From Ceratodon purpureus (lineage: Eukaryota > Streptophyta > Bryopsida > Pseudoditrichales > Ditrichaceae), in NCBI GenBank assembly GCA_014871385.1, contig CM026421.1, positions 17,529,048 to 17,593,047 of the forward strand: 64,000 nucleotides of DNA. The letters are read 5' to 3'. How positions within the stretch are numbered: the stretch's first letter is position 1; the number at the start of each line of letters is the position of its first letter. The notes beneath the pieces are model-generated. The model was given only the letters and a program-made list of their open reading frames with translations. It had not been told where the DNA came from and ran no database searches. Position numbers and translations under genes: made by a program. Below are positions 59,476-64,000 of the stretch, piece after piece.

Positions 59476-62400
59476 CTGCAAAAATTAGAACTTATACGTA
59501 AATCATTGCTGAACAAGGGATATATTATAATAAAATTAAACTACCACATGTTTGGCATCTCGCTTAGTAGACGAACATATGCACTAAGATGAAAATGGAA
59601 CTCACCAATCCTGATTAATTATCTGAAATTACTTCAAGCTGAAACATGATATTAAATGCTGTGTATTATATTACATGTAAAGTCAATACTCACTAGCGGG
59701 TGAACCTAGTCGAAGCTTCACACAAACTGACATTCACATGAAGAGTGATTAAAAAGATTCATGTGTATCGGAACTGAGACATCCTACACTGTCTCCGAAA
59801 GCAAGACTCGTGAGCGAGGTTATAATTAATCTTGGGAATGCAAGTTCGTTTGACTCCTATCTTGCTAATGCTCGCAATGTTCAGCATTTTCCAACACATT
59901 GGCATGGATGGTTCCATGCCTTCATACTCCCATCATGTTTGAGGGTAATCTGTTGAAACTACTTGAATCGATTTTTGGGGTGACTTTAGTCTATCCGCAG
60001 TTTGTTAGTCTCTTGTTCACTCTGCCGTCAACCTGTTTTTGTGCCAGTAAGTTCATCATGCTCCATTGTGACAGTCGGTCTCTTGTTTGTTAGTGGATGG
60101 CATGGACTGCATGGTAATGAAACAAGCTGTGAAGTTTCCAAGAGCATATGAATTAAGGAAAGGGCCCTTCGTGAGTTCCTGACCGATTTGTCCTTCACGC
60201 ACGCGTTTCTCATCTGCAAGTTCTGTCTCTAAAATGGTGACACCTTCTATTCTAGTGTCTGATGAAACGCTTGTGCTTTAGTGAATGTGTTGGAACTTGA
60301 CACATATTGGTATCATGGGCATTCTTTGTCTGACCCGGGCAGCACCAACGGGACTTGTGATGAGATCAAAACAATTTGTGAGATAACCACTTACTCTTTG
60401 TTTCACATAGGTGTATTGCTTCACTCCAAGAAGAAATGTCGTTTTGGATCGTGAGAGATGGGTAAGTTGATTCAAATTGGTCACAACAGACAAGAACTGT
60501 GTCCAGCAGCTTCGGACTCCGCCAATGGCGACCGGACACGAGCACACTTCTCGATCAAAAGCGTCAAGGTGCCCTATTTTCAGGAATTAAAAACAACGCT
60601 TCTACTTTTAGTGCTTCCAATCTAGATGTTCTTCTCCATCTCATGCACATAAATTTCCTTCCCTAGGGACGTGATTGTATTGAAAAAATGAGGATGATCA
60701 TGTTGAAACACAAAATTGCTACATGGAAAGAGCTTAAGGTAAGACCCTAAGCTTTTTGCATCTCACTTGTCCTTCCATGTTAAGATTCACATCCTCAGTG
60801 ACTTGGAAAATTCTTGTATTCTTAGTTATTGCAACAACTCTGTGAAGCTTCCATACATAAATTTGATGCTTGTTCACTGATGAAACACATTTTATGTAGA
60901 ACTGGACTTTTTATGTATGATATGGTATTAGAGTCTCATCAAGACATTAGTGTCTAATGTTTGCAGGAAGTTGAGAAGGGGGCTAAGAAGGACTTAGTAG
61001 AGGATGCTCTTGCAACTTGGTGAAGGTATCTTTTCATGAAATGTAAAAGATGCTTCTATGCTATAGTGTGCAACCAATTTTAGTATTTTTTATATACAAT
61101 CTTCAATGTTTTTCCAATAATAATCATTCCAAAGTTGAGAATATATGTAAAATGCTCTGCTCGAGATCCTTTGGACAAAACCTTTTACTAACATTTTTGT
61201 CAAAAGCTGTAGAGCTTTGATACGTCTTTTACCAATAACTTGCAAAATGACTTTATATTTCATAATAATAATTCTTGATTAGCTTTATTGCTGATTGTGG
61301 TCAATAACTATGAATGTATTAGAATATTTTATTTTAATAACCTTAAGTTAATTCCTAAGGTCCAATTCAAATTTTGGGGGTTTTGGTCACTTTAGATGAG
61401 GTATTAATCTTTATTGTTTCATTTTCAAATTTTAAGTGAATGTAGACAATTCAAAAAGATTTGCGGGAAGCTTATGTCTACAAGAAGAAGAGTCGTACTT
61501 TAGAAATTATAAAACGTTTTAGTTTCAAGACCAAACTTGAGTAGTTCAAAAAAAAATTATTATTAAGATTTTTTTGGATTTATTTTTTGTAAAATACTGT
61601 TAATCAAATTCCTATTCAAATTGCCAACTAACCCAAGTTAAAAGTATACATCAATTCTACAAGGGTAGGTTTTAAAGTTTGACAAAAAGAATTTACAACG
61701 ATTAAAAAAATTTAGCAACCTTTAATTATTATGATTTTCTAAATGAAGAAGAATCAACAAGCAGATTTTGATATGTGAGTATCATATACAGTTGAGTTTA
61801 AGATCCTATAGTTGAATTTACTAAATAATGCTTATATTGAGATTCATAAGGCTTGCGATGGGAAGGAGTCAATTTTCACATTTTGGGTAAAAATACCAAC
61901 AAGAAACTTTAGCGGTTCAACATTTCTAAACTTTGTTGAGATTGTTGTTTTGCATCTTTATTTACACAGATAAATAATGTTTCCAGCTCGAGTCATTGGA
62001 TGCATTGTCTCATTGGATCTAGACACACCTCCAAAGATCCGCTTATATCATGTGGCGCTTTTGTAGTAACTAGCATGCACCAGCCCATATTTCAAGGAGA
62101 TGACGATAGAAGCAATCAAATAGCGTGGTCAATGGGCCAATTGTTTGTTTACAATTTTTAGGATTTGCATTCGGAATTCAATAAATTCATACATGTAGCT
62201 AGTTTTAGCTTTAATGAAAAGAAGCAAATTTTAGAGAGTGGCATGTTGAAGCCTTTACACTCTTAGATTTGATTGACTCTACAATGAAACCCATGTAAAC
62301 ACCCATTGATTTAATCATAAAGTAGTGAGATATTTGAAGTATCACTTTTTGAAGATATTTGAAGTATCACTTTTTGTCAGAATTTCAAAGCTTCAATTTA

Positions 62401-63434
62401 ATTATTTTTGATGATTTGATTATAACAAGTCTATTACAGGTGCTGTAAATAAATGTTGATTCAACTATAGGAAGTTTGTTAGAGTAGCTCCAAATAAATG
62501 TTCCACACCTACTATGAATTTAAAATACAACTCATTACCTCTTACAAAGTCTAGTAAAGTAAATACACATTTACTTATTTTTTCCTCCTATAGCAAATCC
62601 TTAAAAAAAATTTGCAACAATCACTGTGGATAAATGTTCTGCGGTTATAGGTGCCAAAAATTTGCTATAAATGGTAAATAAATTTGCAAAAAATTCATGT
62701 TTTAAATTTTCATCCAAATCTGAATTATATTTTTTCTAAAATACCTTAATCATCTGCTCACAACTTACCAATCACATAATAGCTTTGTTCCTCTCTATCA
62801 ACCTCTGAATATATTGCATATCTATTACTTAAAGTATTAGGCATTCTCTATGAGTTCATGCATGCTTTACTTGAGAGACTACACGTTATTTAAAAGGGCT
62901 ATGAATATGCTACTTGATTGTTGAATACTGGTAATGTGTGATTCACCTCTCTTTGAACTCGTGGGGTGATTCCTTGGCATACTCAAGTTTCAACTCATGG
63001 AATTTCAGTACCCTGGAGGAGAAATTTCAATTGCTGAGTAGAGAAATTTTTCATTACTAAGATTTGTTTATTCTTCTTTTTTGACAAAGTTGAAGTGTGA
63101 TACTCCATTGCATATACAAATTTCTACACATACAGGAACAGTTTGAGAATAGGTACTAAAGTGCAAGAGGGCACAGTTTGAGAATAGCTAACATTTCAAG
63201 TCACATGTTTGACTTCAATGCGCTAAAACGGTTGTGCATTGACTGTCCATAGCATCTCAATATCAAGTTACAACCACCATAAGCAAAAACTCTGAAATCT
63301 CCGTCACATGCAATGAATGATTTTAGTGAATGGTATTTGCTACGTATTTTAAAACCATGTCCTTGCTACTCCGTGACTTTGTTGAATTTGTGGATTGCTT
63401 GCCCATCCTGTAACTTATGTGTGGTCTGCAACCG
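59476..63434. other. Gene-poor AT-rich spacer
   Basis: No gene is supported. A 25-bp tandem duplication lies at about 62329-62378. Frames around 60278-60547 (minus) and two small exon-like pieces near 60686-60735 and 60967-61021 (with AAG|GTAAGA and TTTGCAG|) could be gene remnants but match nothing I know. Confidence 0.4.
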
Positions 63435-63828
63435 TTAGGGGAAAAATGGAGTCTGCAACGGGCCTTGTAAGACAGCCCGAAGGTAAGTGAACTGCTGCCC
63501 GCTGACACCTCTCTGCGAAATCTCATTGGTGGATATCATGCCCGCTGACAACAAAATTCGCCCCGCTGACAACAGAATCCGCTACTGTCCAATGGGGTGA
63601 CAGCAGTGGACACACGCTCGTTGACAGTGTCATTACTCCTCGTATTGTCCAATGGGGTGACAGCAATGGGCAACGCCTTCGCTGCAAGCGATTGGCTGGA
63701 CCCCCCAAACGCCAATTTGGCGACCTGCTGGCACCATTGGTGCCAGCAGGTAAAGTGCACGGGCATGGCCAAATTTTGAGGCACGGATTCCGACCAAAGG
63801 CCCGTTGCAGACCCCATTTTTCCCCTAA
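63435..63828. mobile_element. 394-bp inverted-repeat element (MITE)
   Basis: Ends TTAGGGGAAAAATGG(A/G)GTCT and onwards, 32 bp long (63435-63466 and 63797-63828), differ at one or two positions. The interior is GC-rich relative to the surroundings, with a direct repeat TGTCCAATGGGGTGACAGCA at 63587 and 63647 and a perfect 12-bp-arm palindrome at 63724-63750. No long target duplication is evident; TTA/TAA ends would fit PIF/Harbinger. Confidence 0.65.
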
Positions 63829-64000
63829 TGAGAAGATCTAAAATGGATAAAAAGCTTCCACTAGCGGTGTTCAACTATTGCTTGTTATTTGCAAAATCAT
63901 TGATGATTCAAAGAAGTAAACTTGTTTTAATGACCAATCAGGAAGCTCAATTAAAACTTTGAACTCCCATGTGCTTACTTTGAAATGGAAGTTTGATATG

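Noticed and set aside
60278-61021. Exon-like pieces with splice-site-like borders
   Set aside because: No family match and no joined frame long enough to support a gene.
1-64000. CRISPR arrays, operons, rRNA and tRNA genes
   Set aside because: None was seen. The tandem repeats lack the repeat-spacer pattern and I found no convincing tRNA T-arm.

Overview
The window is nuclear DNA from a land plant. The cellular genes are plant-type (a mitochondrial succinate/fumarate-type carrier, a BTB/NPH3 protein, a KIN-7-like kinesin remnant), introns follow GT-AG, and the long AT-rich spacers are full of plant-style mobile elements. The Ty3 gag resembles the Tcn1/sushi-like type known from mosses and lycophytes, so I lean towards a non-seed plant. 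That is an inference; I cannot name the species.

Layout. 1-2818: old dispersed repeat, a Stowaway-like hairpin MITE and unexplained spacer. 2819-12118: a 9.3-kb Mutator-like element (MULE) with 298-bp GC-rich terminal inverted repeats (one mismatch seen) and a perfect 9-bp target-site duplication. It carries two convergent multi-exon genes: a mudrA-like transposase on + and an unrecognised gene on - with a C2HC finger. 12128-15100: AT-rich spacer with a 262-bp MITE. 15121-16218: SFC1-type carrier, tail-to-tail with an orphan terminal exon. 20340-23050: truncated Ty3 retroelement on -, whose promoter region holds a strictly 5-bp-phased heat-shock-element array upstream of a TATA box. 27903-28850: GT25-like glycosyltransferase. 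31227-32402: membrane-anchored alpha/beta hydrolase on -. 34543-37214: four-exon BTB/NPH3 gene on -. 37215-64000: mostly gene-poor, with LINE fragments (three short insertions with target-site duplications), small inverted-repeat elements, a second copy of the window-start repeat and a broken KIN-7 fragment next to a CACTA-like MITE.

The most interesting system is the MULE. It looks recently inserted and has MuDR-like two-gene convergent architecture. Its second gene is unfamiliar, and the 7-mer TGTCCTA/TAGGACA occurs 18 times across the element against about one expected by chance. Both genes have one frame break, each at an 11-base C/G run, so the element is either just inactivated or mis-called at homopolymers. 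The second candidate is the heat-shock-element array in the Ty3 promoter region. Exon models and repeat boundaries were read by eye; no alignment or database search was run.
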